From: JASLDZ01 sp964244065
GTDB taxonomy: Bacteria > Pseudomonadota > Alphaproteobacteria > Caulobacterales > Caulobacteraceae
Assembly (NCBI GenBank): GCA_964244065.1
Contig: CAXTHH010000005.1
Coordinates: 62,001-126,000 of the forward strand
Length of the DNA stretch: 64,000 nt
Direction: 5' to 3'
This document shows positions 46,909 to 54,845 of the stretch, piece by piece. The translations under genes and the position numbers were made by a program. Numbering within the stretch: the first letter of the stretch is position 1; each line of letters begins with the position of its first letter. The notes under the pieces are model-generated. The model ran no database searches, had not been told where the DNA came from, and saw nothing but the letters and a program-made list of their open reading frames with translations.

Positions 46909-47504
46909 GCGACGGCGTCAGCGGGTCCGGGCGCCTCGCCGACATCCTCCGCGCGAGCCCGCGCGTGATGACGGTGCTGCGCACCGCGCGCGACCTCGCC
47001 GTCCCCGACCCCCTGCTGGTTTCCGGCGCGATCTACCAGACGGTGTGGAACGCGCTCACCGGCCGCGACCGCGACTACGGCATCAAGGACTACGACCTCA
47101 CTTACTTCGATCCGGACACGAGCTGGGACGCGGAGGACGTATGGATCCAGCGCGTCGCCGCGGCGCTCGCCCCGCCGCTGCGCGGGACGACGGAGGTGCG
47201 CAACCAGGCGCGCGTGCACCTGTGGTTCAACGCCCGCTTCGGCGGCGAGCCCTATCCGCCGCTCGCCTCGACCGCCGAGTCGCTGGAGCGGTTCGTCTGC
47301 CCGGCCTTCGCCGTCGGCGCGCGGCTGGAGGCGGACGACGCGCTCACGATCGCCGCGCCCTTCGGCCTCGACGACCTGTTCGCCCTGCGCCTGCGGCCCA
47401 ACCCGAACCGCGAGCTGAACGCCGACGCCTTCGCCCGCACCACGCGCTCGGTGCGCGCCCGCTGGCCGGAGGTGGGCGTCGAGGGGCCGGACGGCGCTCG
47501 ATGA
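46905..47504 (+). CDS. Nucleotidyltransferase-family protein (NTP_transf_6/DUF925 type)
   Basis: A 199-residue protein of the YjbR-unrelated nucleotidyltransferase group PF06042. DPLLVSGAIYQTVWNALTGR and DYGIKDYDLTYFDPDTSWDAED carry the DxD pair expected for metal binding. VRNQARVHLWFNARFGGEPYP and FAVGARLEADDALTIAAPFG, then LDDLFALRLRPNPNRELN, are typical. The substrate is unknown. Its GTG overlaps the thiD stop, so translation is coupled. Confidence 0.85.
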   Translation: MSDGVSGSGRLADILRASPRVMTVLRTARDLAVPDPLLVSGAIYQTVWNALTGRDRDYGIKDYDLTYFDPDTSWDAEDVWIQRVAAALAPPLRGTTEVRNQARVHLWFNARFGGEPYPPLASTAESLERFVCPAFAVGARLEADDALTIAAPFGLDDLFALRLRPNPNRELNADAFARTTRSVRARWPEVGVEGPDGAR

Positions 47505-47568
47505 GGCTCCGCGCGGGAGGGGGCGGGGCCGGTGGACCGGCCCGCCCTCGCCGTCTAAGCCCCCGGAC

Positions 47569-48381
47569 ATGCGCCAGTGGACCGTCGACGCCTTCGCCTC
47601 CATCCCGTTCCGGGGCAACCCCGCCTGCGTCGTGGAGCCGTTCGACGCCTGGCCGGACGAGGCCTGGATGCAGGCGCTCGCGCAGGAGAACAACCAGGCC
47701 GAGACCGCCTATCTGGTCCGCACCCCCGACCCGGCGCGCTTCGGGCTGCGCTGGTTCACGCCGGAGGTCGAGGTGCCCCTGTGCGGCCACGCGACCCTGG
47801 CCTCCGCGCACGTGCTCCTGACCGAGCTGGGGTTGCCGGCGGACGAGCTCGCCTTCGAGACGCGGCGGAGCGGGACGCTGACGGTGCGCCGGGCGGGCGA
47901 GGGCTACGCCATGGACTTCCCCGCCGACCCGCCCCGCCGCATCGCGCCGCCGCCCGGCCTGGCCGAGGCGCTGGGGGCCGAGCCGCTGGAGGTGTGGTCC
48001 GCGGCCTACCTCGTCGCCGTGCTGGCCGACGAGGCGACCGTCCGGGCGCTGCGGCCCGACATCGCGGCGCTCAAGCCAATCTCGGCCGCGGCGGGCGGGG
48101 GCCGGGGCGACGTGATCGTGGCCGCCCTGGCGGACGCGGGCGAGCTGGACGTGGTGGATCGCTTCTTCGCGCCGGGCGCGGGCGTGCCCGAGGACCCGGC
48201 CACGGGCTCGGCGCACTGCATCCTGGCGCCGCTCTACGCCGACAAGCTCGGGCGAGACCGGCTGCGCTTCCACCAGGCCTTCCCGGGGCGGGGCGGCGAG
48301 CTGACCTGCGAGGTCCGCGGCGACCGGGTGATCCTGGAGGGATGCGGCGTCACGGTGGCCGAGACCCGCCTGCGCGTCTGA
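47569..48381 (+). CDS. PhzF-family isomerase/epimerase
   Basis: A 270-residue PhzF-type protein with two pseudo-symmetric domains. The catalytic Glu is in AQENNQAETAYLV (about 43). CGHATLASAHVLL is the first conserved Gly-rich turn (about 70), and GVPEDPATGSAHCILAPLY in the second half is the matching phosphate-like pocket. PhzF in pseudomonads isomerises a dihydroxybenzoate intermediate in phenazine synthesis, but most relatives have unknown substrates and no phenazine genes are present. It starts MRQWTVDAFASIPFRGNPA, the usual opening. Confidence 0.92.
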   Translation: MRQWTVDAFASIPFRGNPACVVEPFDAWPDEAWMQALAQENNQAETAYLVRTPDPARFGLRWFTPEVEVPLCGHATLASAHVLLTELGLPADELAFETRRSGTLTVRRAGEGYAMDFPADPPRRIAPPPGLAEALGAEPLEVWSAAYLVAVLADEATVRALRPDIAALKPISAAAGGGRGDVIVAALADAGELDVVDRFFAPGAGVPEDPATGSAHCILAPLYADKLGRDRLRFHQAFPGRGGELTCEVRGDRVILEGCGVTVAETRLRV

Positions 48382-48386
48382 GGAGA

Positions 48387-48411
48387 GGGCCGGAGCGCGA
48401 GGCTCCGGCCC
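48387..48411. terminator. Terminator hairpin between convergent genes
   Basis: A 10-bp stem (GGGCCGGAGC with GCTCCGGCCC) and a five-base loop, six bases beyond the PhzF stop and seven before the stop of the opposing small gene. It lacks a T-run, but its placement suggests transcription end in both directions. Confidence 0.6.
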
Positions 48412-48417
48412 GGGCCG

Positions 48418-48669
48418 TCAGCGGTAGAAGCAGACGGTGCGGCCACGCCGGCCCGTCTCGCACACCCGGCGAGGATTGCGGTTGTAGCGGGCGTAGTAGC
48501 CGCGGCGGTAGGCGTTGTAGCGGGGGCCGCGGAACTCGCCGCGATAGGGGCGGCCGTAGTCGTAGCGCGGGCCGTAGCCGTTGGGCTGGGCGTCGGCGAC
48601 GGTGGGAACGGCGGCCAGGCCGGCGACCGTGGTTGCGGCGACCGCCAAGGCGGCGAGCATCTTCTTCAT
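48418..48669 (-). CDS. Small exported Arg/Tyr/Gly-rich protein
   Basis: An 83-residue protein. MKKMLAALAVAATTVAGLAA is a signal peptide with cleavage near VADAQ. The mature part is rich in Arg, Tyr, Gly and Pro (YGPRYDYGRPYRGEFRGPRY, NAYRRGYYARYNRNPRRV) and ends with two Cys in CETGRRGRTVCFYR, which may form a disulfide. A GGAG site precedes the ATG. No family beyond such small basic periplasmic proteins is recognised. It is divergent from serC. Confidence 0.75.
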   Translation of the reverse strand: MKKMLAALAVAATTVAGLAAVPTVADAQPNGYGPRYDYGRPYRGEFRGPRYNAYRRGYYARYNRNPRRVCETGRRGRTVCFYR

Positions 48670-48851
48670 GGGGGCGTCTCCGTTGCTGTGCGTGCCGGGA
48701 CGACGCCGCCCCGACCGGGCCGACGTTGCCGCGCGCACGATGAACCGCGGCGGAACGACACGTTCAGCCCCGACGCGAACCGAACGCGTTCGGCCAAGCT
48801 TCGTTCGCCCTTGCCTCGGGGGCCGGATCGGCGTCTCTGGCCAGCGGGCCA

Positions 48852-48890
48852 CGCCCTCCCAACGGGGCGCAGTCCATCTGCAAGGATGGG
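48852..48890 (+). ncRNA. Probable serC leader RNA motif
   Basis: Two small hairpins lie directly upstream of serC: CGCCC/GGGCG closing a loop with CCAAC, and CCATC/GATGG closing the loop TGCAAG. A GGGAGA ribosome-binding site and the GTG start follow. Position, order and the TCTGCA loop agree with the serC leader described in Alphaproteobacteria, as I remember it. A covariance search is needed. It would regulate serC-serA by serine or transcription state; the ligand is not known. Confidence 0.5.
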
Positions 48891-48900
48891 AGACATCGCT

Positions 48901-50076
48901 GTGACGACCTCGACCTGGGCCCGGCCCGAGGCGCGCCCCGCGCGCAACCACTTTTCCAGCGGCCCCTGCGCCAAGCGGCCGGGCTGGAGCCCCGACATCC
49001 TCGCCGACGCCGTGCTCGGCCGCTCGCACCGCTCCAAGCCCGGCAAGGCGCGGCTGCAGCTCGCCATCGACCGCACCCGCACGGTGCTGCAGGTGCCGGA
49101 CACGCACCTGATCGGCATCGTGCCGGGGTCGGACACCGGCGCGGTTGAGATGGCCATGTGGTCGATGCTCGGCGCCCGGCCGGTGCAGCTCCTCGCCTTC
49201 GAGAGCTTCGGCAAGGACTGGGTCACCGACGCGTTGAAGCAGCTGAAGCTCGACGCCGAGCCGCTCGAGGCCGCGTACGGCCGCCTGCCCGATCTCGCCC
49301 AGGTGAGGCGCGACGCCGACCTGGTCTTCACCTGGAACGGCACCACCAGCGGCGTGCGCGTGCCGAACGCCGACTTCATCGCGGCCGACCGGGAAGGCGT
49401 CACGATCTGCGACGCCACCAGCGCCTGCTTCGCCCAGGCGCTCGACTGGTCGAAGCTCGATGTGATCACCTTCAGCTGGCAGAAGGCGCTCGGCGGCGAG
49501 GCGGCGCACGGCGTCCTGATCCTCGGCCCCCGCGCGGTGGAGCGGCTGGAGAGCTACAGCCCGCCCTGGCCGCTGCCGAAGCTGTTCCGCATGACCAAGA
49601 GCGGCAAGCTCAGCCGGGACATCTTCGAGGGGGCGACCATCAACACGCCCTCCATGCTGTGCGTGGAGGACTACCTGGACGCCCTGGCCTGGGCCGAGCG
49701 CACCGGTGGCCTCCCCGCCCTGATCGCCCGCGCCGACGCCAACCTCGCCGTGCTGGAGCGCTGGGTCGAGCGCACGCCCTGGGTAGGCTTCCTCGCCGAG
49801 GACCGGGCGACCCGCTCCAACACCAGCGTGTGCCTGCGCGTGGTCGCCCCCGGGGTGACCGCGCTTGCGCCCGACGCCCAGGCCGACTTCGCCAAGCGCC
49901 TCGCCGCCCGTCTGGAGAAGGAGGCCGTCGCCTACGACATCGGCGGCTACCGCGACGCCCCGCCGGGCCTGCGCATCTGGTGCGGCGCCACGGTGGACGC
50001 CGCCGACGTGGAGGCGCTCACCCCCTGGCTGGACTGGGCCTACGCCGAGACCCTGGCCGACCTCCAAGCCGCCTGA
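48901..50076 (+). CDS. serC: Phosphoserine aminotransferase
   Basis: Converts 3-phosphohydroxypyruvate to phosphoserine (and acts in pyridoxal synthesis). 391 residues of the alphaproteobacterial SerC type: ARNHFSSGPCAKRPGWSPDI at the start, HLIGIVPGSDTGAVEMAMWS, and the PLP Lys in VITFSWQKALGGEAAHGVLI (about 195). INTPSMLCVEDYLDAL is a further hallmark. GTG 48901 is preferred: GGGAGA lies seven bases upstream, while an in-frame ATG at 48886 is inside a leader hairpin with no spacing for a binding site. It is followed by serA. Confidence 0.95.
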   Translation: MTTSTWARPEARPARNHFSSGPCAKRPGWSPDILADAVLGRSHRSKPGKARLQLAIDRTRTVLQVPDTHLIGIVPGSDTGAVEMAMWSMLGARPVQLLAFESFGKDWVTDALKQLKLDAEPLEAAYGRLPDLAQVRRDADLVFTWNGTTSGVRVPNADFIAADREGVTICDATSACFAQALDWSKLDVITFSWQKALGGEAAHGVLILGPRAVERLESYSPPWPLPKLFRMTKSGKLSRDIFEGATINTPSMLCVEDYLDALAWAERTGGLPALIARADANLAVLERWVERTPWVGFLAEDRATRSNTSVCLRVVAPGVTALAPDAQADFAKRLAARLEKEAVAYDIGGYRDAPPGLRIWCGATVDAADVEALTPWLDWAYAETLADLQAA

Positions 50077-50135
50077 CCCCGACCACCCCTGACCGGCGCC
50101 GCGCCCTTGGCGGCTGCGCGCCTGGAGACCCGCCC

Positions 50136-51710
50136 ATGCCCCGCGTGCTCATCGCCGACAGCCTCTCGCCCGCCGCCCTGCAGATCTTCAGGGAGCGCGG
50201 CGTCGACGCCGACGTGAAGGTCGGCCTGAAGAAGCCGGAGCTCCTCCAGATCATCGGGGACTACGACGGCCTGGCCGTCCGCAGCGCCACCAAGGCCGAC
50301 CCCGACGTCATCGCCGCCGCCACCAACCTGAAGGTGATCGGCCGCGCCGGCATCGGCGTGGACAACGTGAACATCCCCGCGGCCACCGCGCGCGGGATCG
50401 TGGTGATGAACACCCCCTTCGGCAACAGCATCACCACCGCCGAGCACGCCATCGCCATGATCTTCGCCCTGGCCCGCGAGCTCCCCGCCGCCGACGCCAG
50501 CACCCAGGCGGGCCGCTGGGAGAAGAACCGGTTCATGGGCGTGGAGCTCTACGCCAAGACGCTGGGGCTGATCGGCGCGGGCAACATTGGCTCCATCGTC
50601 GCCGACCGGGCCAACGGGCTGAAGATGCGCGTGATCGCCTACGACCCATTCCTCTCGCCCGAGCGCGCCCTGCAGATCGGCGTGGAGAAGGTGGACCTCG
50701 ACGACCTGCTGGCCCGCGCCGACTTCATCAGCCTGCACACGCCGCTGACCGACAAGACGCGGGGCATCCTCTCGGCCGAGGCGCTCGCCAAGGCCAAGCG
50801 CGGCGTGCGCATCGTCAACTGCGCCCGCGGCGGCCTGGTGGACGAGGCGGCGCTGCGCGCGGCGCTGGACAGCGGCCAGGTGGCGGGCGCGGCCTTCGAC
50901 GTCTTCACCACCGAGCCGGCGACGGAGAACCCGCTGTTCGGCGCGCCGGGCTTCATCGCCACCCCGCACCTCGGCGCCTCCACCCTGGAGGCGCAGGAGA
51001 ACGTGGCCCTGCAGGTGGCCGAGCAGATGAGCGACTACCTGCTCACCGGCGCGGTCACCAACGCCCTGAACTCGCCCAGCGTCACCGCCGAGGAGGCGCC
51101 GCGGCTGAAGCCCTTCATCGCCCTGGCCGAGAAGCTGGGCGCCTTCGCGGGGCAGCTCACCGACGGGGGGCTGAAGAGCATCGACGTCGCCTATGTGGGC
51201 GAGGTGGCGGGGCTGAACCTGCGCCCCATCACCGCCGCCGCGCTCGCGGGCGTGCTGCGCCCCATGCTGGCCGAGGTGAACATGGTCTCGGCCGGCGAGG
51301 TGGCGAAGGCGCGCGGGATCGCCGTGAGCGAGAGCCGCCAGGAGCTGCACGCCGTCTACGACAGCGTAGTGCGCATCACGGTGACCGACGGCGGCGGCGA
51401 GCGCACCTTCGCGGGCGCGGTCGTGGGCGGCGCGCCGCGCGTGACGGAGGTGAAGGGCATGGACCTGGAGGCGCCCATCTCCCCGGCCATGCTCTACGTG
51501 AACAACCTCGACAAGCCGGGCTTCATCGGCGCGCTGGGGGCGCTGCTGGCCGAGGCGGAGATCAACATCGCCACCTTCAACCTGGGCCGCCGCGCCGCGG
51601 GCGAGGACGCCATTGCGCTGGTGGGCGTGGACCAGGCGCCCGACGCCGTCCTCGTGGACCGCATCCGCGCCCTGCCGCAGGTGAAGGAGGCGCGGGCGCT
51701 GCGGTTCTGA
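50136..51710 (+). CDS. serA: D-3-phosphoglycerate dehydrogenase
   Basis: First step of serine synthesis. 524 residues, the long form: catalytic/NAD domains, an intervening (ASB) domain, and a C-terminal ACT domain. The NAD motif is GLIGAGNIGSIVADRA (about 145), the substrate Arg is in VNCARGGLVDEAALRAAL (about 230), and the catalytic His in ATPHLGASTLEAQENVA (about 280). The ACT domain has YVNNLDKPGFIGALGALLAE and is the usual site of serine feedback. It lies 59 bases after serC and is almost surely in its operon. Confidence 0.97.
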   Translation: MPRVLIADSLSPAALQIFRERGVDADVKVGLKKPELLQIIGDYDGLAVRSATKADPDVIAAATNLKVIGRAGIGVDNVNIPAATARGIVVMNTPFGNSITTAEHAIAMIFALARELPAADASTQAGRWEKNRFMGVELYAKTLGLIGAGNIGSIVADRANGLKMRVIAYDPFLSPERALQIGVEKVDLDDLLARADFISLHTPLTDKTRGILSAEALAKAKRGVRIVNCARGGLVDEAALRAALDSGQVAGAAFDVFTTEPATENPLFGAPGFIATPHLGASTLEAQENVALQVAEQMSDYLLTGAVTNALNSPSVTAEEAPRLKPFIALAEKLGAFAGQLTDGGLKSIDVAYVGEVAGLNLRPITAAALAGVLRPMLAEVNMVSAGEVAKARGIAVSESRQELHAVYDSVVRITVTDGGGERTFAGAVVGGAPRVTEVKGMDLEAPISPAMLYVNNLDKPGFIGALGALLAEAEINIATFNLGRRAAGEDAIALVGVDQAPDAVLVDRIRALPQVKEARALRF

Positions 51711-51717
51711 GCGGCTG

Positions 51718-51755
51718 GACATGTGCGGCGCATGTGCGCATGTTCCGCACATGTC
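51718..51755. promoter_or_regulatory. Inverted-repeat operator at the vapBC start
   Basis: GACATGTGCGG (51718-51728) and CCGCACATGTC (51745-51755) are perfect 11-base inverted complements with a 16-base spacer that itself repeats CATGTGC. The right arm covers the antitoxin ATG. This is the expected layout for autorepression by a VapB/FitA ribbon-helix-helix antitoxin. Confidence 0.65.
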
Positions 51756-51984
51756 TACGGTGATGATCCAAGTCCGCAACGTTCCTAAGCCGCTTCACCA
51801 GCGAATGAAGACGCGCGCGTCCGAGAGCGGGCTGTCGCTCTCAGACTATATCAAGTTGACCATGGAGCAGGTCGTCAGCCGGCCCACACTTGAGGAGTTT
51901 CGGGCGATGCGCGCCCAAAGGGAGCCTCTTGATCCACCCATCGATTGGGCGGCCGCAATCAGGGAGGAGCGCGACGCGCGGTGA
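51751..51984 (+). CDS. FitA/VapB-type antitoxin
   Basis: A 77-residue ribbon-helix-helix antitoxin. MSTVMIQVRNVPKPLHQRMK is the DNA-binding strand and first helix, ASESGLSLSDYIKLTMEQV the second helix, and the C-terminal RPTLEEFRAMRAQREPLDPP an extended tail that would block the toxin site. The start at 51751 lies inside an inverted repeat; an ATG at 51763 giving MIQVRNVPK is also plausible. Codon choice is less GC-rich than the neighbours. Overlaps the toxin gene (GTGA). Confidence 0.85.
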   Translation: MSTVMIQVRNVPKPLHQRMKTRASESGLSLSDYIKLTMEQVVSRPTLEEFRAMRAQREPLDPPIDWAAAIREERDAR

Positions 51985-52379
51985 TCGTGGTCGTCGACGC
52001 GTCGGCCATTCTCCCCGTGCTGATGCTCGACCCGAGCGTCGAAGCCCTGGAGAGACGCCTTCTCGATCCCGCGACCAACGCCAGGGCGCCTCATCTTCTC
52101 GACATCGAGATCACACATGTGCTTCGCCGAGAAGTGGCGAACCGCCGCGCCACGGCGATGGCGGCCGAGCGCGCCTTGAGTGATCTCACCGATCTGCTGC
52201 CCATCGAGCGGTGTGACCACCGCGAACTCCTGACCCGCATCTGGGAGCTCAGGGCCAACCTGACCGCCTACGACGCCGCGTATGTAGCTTTGGCGGAGCT
52301 GCACAATGCGCCCCTGCTCACCCGCGATGCGAAGCTGGCCGCCGCCCCCGGCCATCGGGCCCGCGTCGAGCTGATCTGA
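51981..52379 (+). CDS. VapC-type PIN-domain ribonuclease toxin
   Basis: A 132-residue PIN-domain protein. Acidic residues expected for Mg2+ and RNA cleavage are present: Asp in IVVVDASAILPVL (about 5), Glu in LLDIEITHVLRREVANR (about 42), Asp in LTAYDAAYVALAELH (about 96), and the Asp of PLLTRDAKLAAA (about 114). Toxins of this family cut tRNA or rRNA when the antitoxin is lost. GTG 51981 overlaps the antitoxin stop. The third-position GC looks lower than in surrounding genes, suggesting horizontal gain, next to a tRNA gene. Confidence 0.9.
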   Translation: MIVVVDASAILPVLMLDPSVEALERRLLDPATNARAPHLLDIEITHVLRREVANRRATAMAAERALSDLTDLLPIERCDHRELLTRIWELRANLTAYDAAYVALAELHNAPLLTRDAKLAAAPGHRARVELI

Positions 52380-52383
52380 AGGC

Positions 52384-52460
52384 TGGCCGTCCGGGAGGGA
52401 TTCGAACCCCCGACCTTAGCTTTAGGAAAGCTCTGCTCTATCCTGCTGAGCTACCGGACG
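52384..52460 (-). tRNA. tRNA-Arg (anticodon CCT), with encoded CCA
   Basis: The minus strand gives a cloverleaf of 77 bases: acceptor CGTCCGG pairs fully with CCGGACG, then TA, D arm GCTC...GAGC, anticodon arm GAGCT-TTCCTAA-AGCTA with CCT in the loop, variable AGGTC, T arm GGGGG-TTCGAAT-CCCTC, discriminator G and CCA encoded. One mismatch (G-A) closes the anticodon stem. It reads AGG arginine codons. It is convergent with the vapC gene, four bases away. Confidence 0.93.
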
Positions 52461-52592
52461 CCGCCCGCTGTGTAGCGGTCGGCCGGCGTGCGCGGAAGCT
52501 CCCGGAAGCGTGTGCGGGCGGCCCTGCTATTTCATGGCGGGGGCCTCGAGGGCGCGCTAGCGTCCGCGTCGTCATCCACGGAGCGGGCGTCC

Positions 52593-53612
52593 ATGTCCCT
52601 CGGTTTCGCCATCATCCTGCTGGTCCTGGCGGTGGCGGTCGCCTTCTCGGCCGTGAAGGTCGTGCCTCAGGGCTTCGAGTTCACGGTCGAGCGCTTCGGC
52701 CGCTACACGCGCACCCTCAGCCCCGGCATCACCTTCCTGACCCCCTTCGTGGAGCGGATCGGGCGGCGCATGAACATGATGGAGCAGGTGCTCGCCGTGC
52801 CCCGCCAGGAGGTGATCACGAAGGACAACGTCACCGTGCAGGTGGACGCCATCGTCTTCACCCTGGTGATCGACGCGGCCGCCGCCGCCTATCGCGTCGC
52901 CAACCTCGAGCTGGCCATCACGCAGCTGACGCTGACCAACCTGCGCACCGTCGTGGGCTCCATGGAGCTCGACGAGGTTCTGAGCCAGCGCGAGATGATC
53001 AACACGCGCCTGCTGGCCGTGATCGACCACGCCACCGGCCCCTGGGGCGTCAAGGTGGCGCGCATCGAGATCAAGGACCTGAACCCGCCGCCGGACATCA
53101 CCAACGCCATGACCCGGCAGATGAAGGCCGAGCGCGAGCGCCGCGCGGTGATCACCGAGGCGGACGGCGAGCGCCAGGCGCAGGTCACCCGCGCCGAGGG
53201 CTCCAAGGCCGCAGCCGTGCTGGAGGCGGAGGGCCGCAAGGAGGCCGCCTTCCGCGACGCCGAGGCGCGCGAACGCTCCGCCCAGGCTGAGGCCAAGGCC
53301 ACGGAGGTCGTCAGCGACGCCATCAGCAACGGCAACGTGGACGCGCTGAACTACTTCGTGGCGCAACGCTACGTGGACGCCTTCTCCAAGCTGGCGAGCG
53401 CGCCCAACCAGAAGACGCTGATCGTGCCCGCCGAGCTGTCCGGCCTCGCCGGCGCCCTGGGCGGCGTGGCCGAGATGCTCCGCGCCACGGGCCAGGGCTC
53501 GGTCGCCGCGCCCGTCGGCCCGCCGCCCCCGCCCCCACGGCGGCGACGTGAGGAACCCGGCCCGTCCGGCTTCGTCCCGCCCGTCCGCGGGCCGGAGGAG
53601 GACGGCCGGTGA
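52593..53612 (+). CDS. SPFH/stomatin-family membrane protein (QmcA-like)
   Basis: A 339-residue membrane-anchored protein. One N-terminal helix (LGFAIILLVLAVAVAFSAVKV) is followed by the SPFH (band 7) domain (VPQGFEFTVERFGRYTRTLS, NVTVQVDAIVFTLVIDAAAA, YRVANLELAITQLTLTNLR), a charged coiled coil (QMKAERERRAVITEADGERQ on to EAKATEVVSDA, about 190-260), and a disordered Pro/Arg-rich C-terminus. Such proteins form large oligomeric membrane rings and usually work with NfeD, which follows with a GTGA overlap. In other bacteria QmcA/stomatin-NfeD complexes adjust membrane quality control and FtsH; this link is inferred. Confidence 0.94.
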   Translation: MSLGFAIILLVLAVAVAFSAVKVVPQGFEFTVERFGRYTRTLSPGITFLTPFVERIGRRMNMMEQVLAVPRQEVITKDNVTVQVDAIVFTLVIDAAAAAYRVANLELAITQLTLTNLRTVVGSMELDEVLSQREMINTRLLAVIDHATGPWGVKVARIEIKDLNPPPDITNAMTRQMKAERERRAVITEADGERQAQVTRAEGSKAAAVLEAEGRKEAAFRDAEARERSAQAEAKATEVVSDAISNGNVDALNYFVAQRYVDAFSKLASAPNQKTLIVPAELSGLAGALGGVAEMLRATGQGSVAAPVGPPPPPPRRRREEPGPSGFVPPVRGPEEDGR

Positions 53613-54061
53613 CCACCTGGATCGCGCTCTACGCCCAGCAGCCGGGCTGGGCCTGGCTGGGCGTGGCGGCCGTGTTGCTGGCGGCCGAGCTGGTCACCGG
53701 CTCCGGCTACCTCCTGTGGCCCTCCGCCTCGGCCGCCGTCACCGCCGGGCTCGCCTTCCTGGGCTTGCCGGCCGGCCTGATCCCGCAGCTGCTGGTCTTC
53801 GCCGTGCTCACCGTCGCCTCCACCTACGCCGCGCGCCACTGGTGGCCGCGGAGGCCGGCGGGCGAGGGGAGCGCCACGCTGAACGACGCCGTCGGCCGGC
53901 TCGTGGGCCGCGAGGGCGAGGCGGTGGCCGGTGCGCGGGTGTTCGTGGACGGGGCCGAGTGGGTGGCCGAGACCGAGGGCGGCCAGGTGCTCGCCCCGGG
54001 CGTGCGCGTGCGGGTGCTCGCGGTGCTCGACGGGGCCCGGCTGAAGGTCCGCCCCGTCTGA
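53609..54061 (+). CDS. NfeD-family protein (stomatin partner)
   Basis: A 150-residue protein with two to three N-terminal hydrophobic helices (WAWLGVAAVLLAAELVTGSG, SAAVTAGLAFLGLPAGLIPQ, LLVFAVLTVASTYAARHWW) and a C-terminal OB-fold domain (GRLVGREGEAVAGARVFVDG, GVRVRVLAVLDGARLKVRPV). This is the short NfeD form, without the serine protease domain. It is coupled by GTGA to the SPFH gene and by a CTGA overlap to the next gene. Confidence 0.94.
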   Translation: MTTWIALYAQQPGWAWLGVAAVLLAAELVTGSGYLLWPSASAAVTAGLAFLGLPAGLIPQLLVFAVLTVASTYAARHWWPRRPAGEGSATLNDAVGRLVGREGEAVAGARVFVDGAEWVAETEGGQVLAPGVRVRVLAVLDGARLKVRPV

Positions 54062-54813
54062 GGCTCCTCGCGCTTGCCGTCGCCGCGCTCGCCCTCGGGC
54101 TGGCGGCCTGCGGCGAGCGCACCCGGCTGGACGCCCTGGCGCAAGGCCCGCGCGTGCTGGCGGTGGGCGCGCTCGCGGGCGACCGGCTGGCGCTGGAGGG
54201 CGGGCGCGAGGTGCGGCTCGCCGGGGTGGAGGCGCCCCCGCCGGACGCGCCCTGGGGCGCCGCCGCCCGCGCCGCGCTGGAGCGGCTCGCCGCGCGCCGG
54301 CGGGTGGATCTGCTCTACGGCGGCGCGTCGGCGGACGGGGCCGGGGCGGCGCTGGCGCACGTGCGCGTGGTCGACGGGCCGTGGCTGCAGGCCGCCTTGG
54401 TGGAGGCCGGCTACGCGCGGGTGCGCCCCCGCGCCGGCGAGCGGGCGCTGGCCGCCGACCTCCTCCGCCACGAGGCCCGCGCCCGGGCGGCCCGGCGCGG
54501 GCTATGGAGCGACGCCCTCTACGGCGTGCGCCTGCCCGACGAGTTCGGCTGGTCCGACCGCGGGCTGCAGGTGGTGGAGGGGCGCGTGCGCCGCGTCGGC
54601 CGGCACGGCGGTCGCACCTACCTGGACTTCGCCGACGACTACCGCGGCCGGGCGTCCGCGGAGATCGACGCCCGGGCGCTCGGCGACTGGCGGGCGGCGG
54701 GGCGCGATCCGGAGGCGCTGCGCGGCAGGCTGGTGCGCGTGCGCGGCCCGGTCGAGGGCTTCCACCTGACCGTGGAGGCTCCCGAAGCTGTGGAGGTGCT
54801 GCAGGACCGCTAG
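54058..54813 (+). CDS. Staphylococcal-nuclease-like lipoprotein
   Basis: A protein of about 251 residues. The best start is CTG at 54058, overlapping the NfeD stop as CTGA: it gives RLLALAVAALALGLAAC, a complete lipoprotein signal with lipobox LAAC. The next in-frame GTG would remove it. The SNase-like part is VRLAGVEAPPPDAPWGAAA, a DGAGAALAHVRVVDG strand where the family has GR (Arg expected for catalysis is Ala), WLQAALVEAGYARVRP, and RAARRGLWSDALYG with the conserved GLW. A second, OB-like domain (VVEGRVRRVGRHGGRTYLDF) follows. It would be an envelope lipoprotein, likely without nuclease activity; the substrate is unknown. Confidence 0.78.
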   Translation: MRLLALAVAALALGLAACGERTRLDALAQGPRVLAVGALAGDRLALEGGREVRLAGVEAPPPDAPWGAAARAALERLAARRRVDLLYGGASADGAGAALAHVRVVDGPWLQAALVEAGYARVRPRAGERALAADLLRHEARARAARRGLWSDALYGVRLPDEFGWSDRGLQVVEGRVRRVGRHGGRTYLDFADDYRGRASAEIDARALGDWRAAGRDPEALRGRLVRVRGPVEGFHLTVEAPEAVEVLQDR

Positions 54814-54845
54814 GGCGGCCCGACGCTCAACCTATCCACTCACAT

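Noticed and set aside
52300..52470. A tRNA-borne integrative element or attachment site
   Set aside because: There is no integrase gene or repeated tRNA end within the window, so only the toxin-antitoxin pair is reported.
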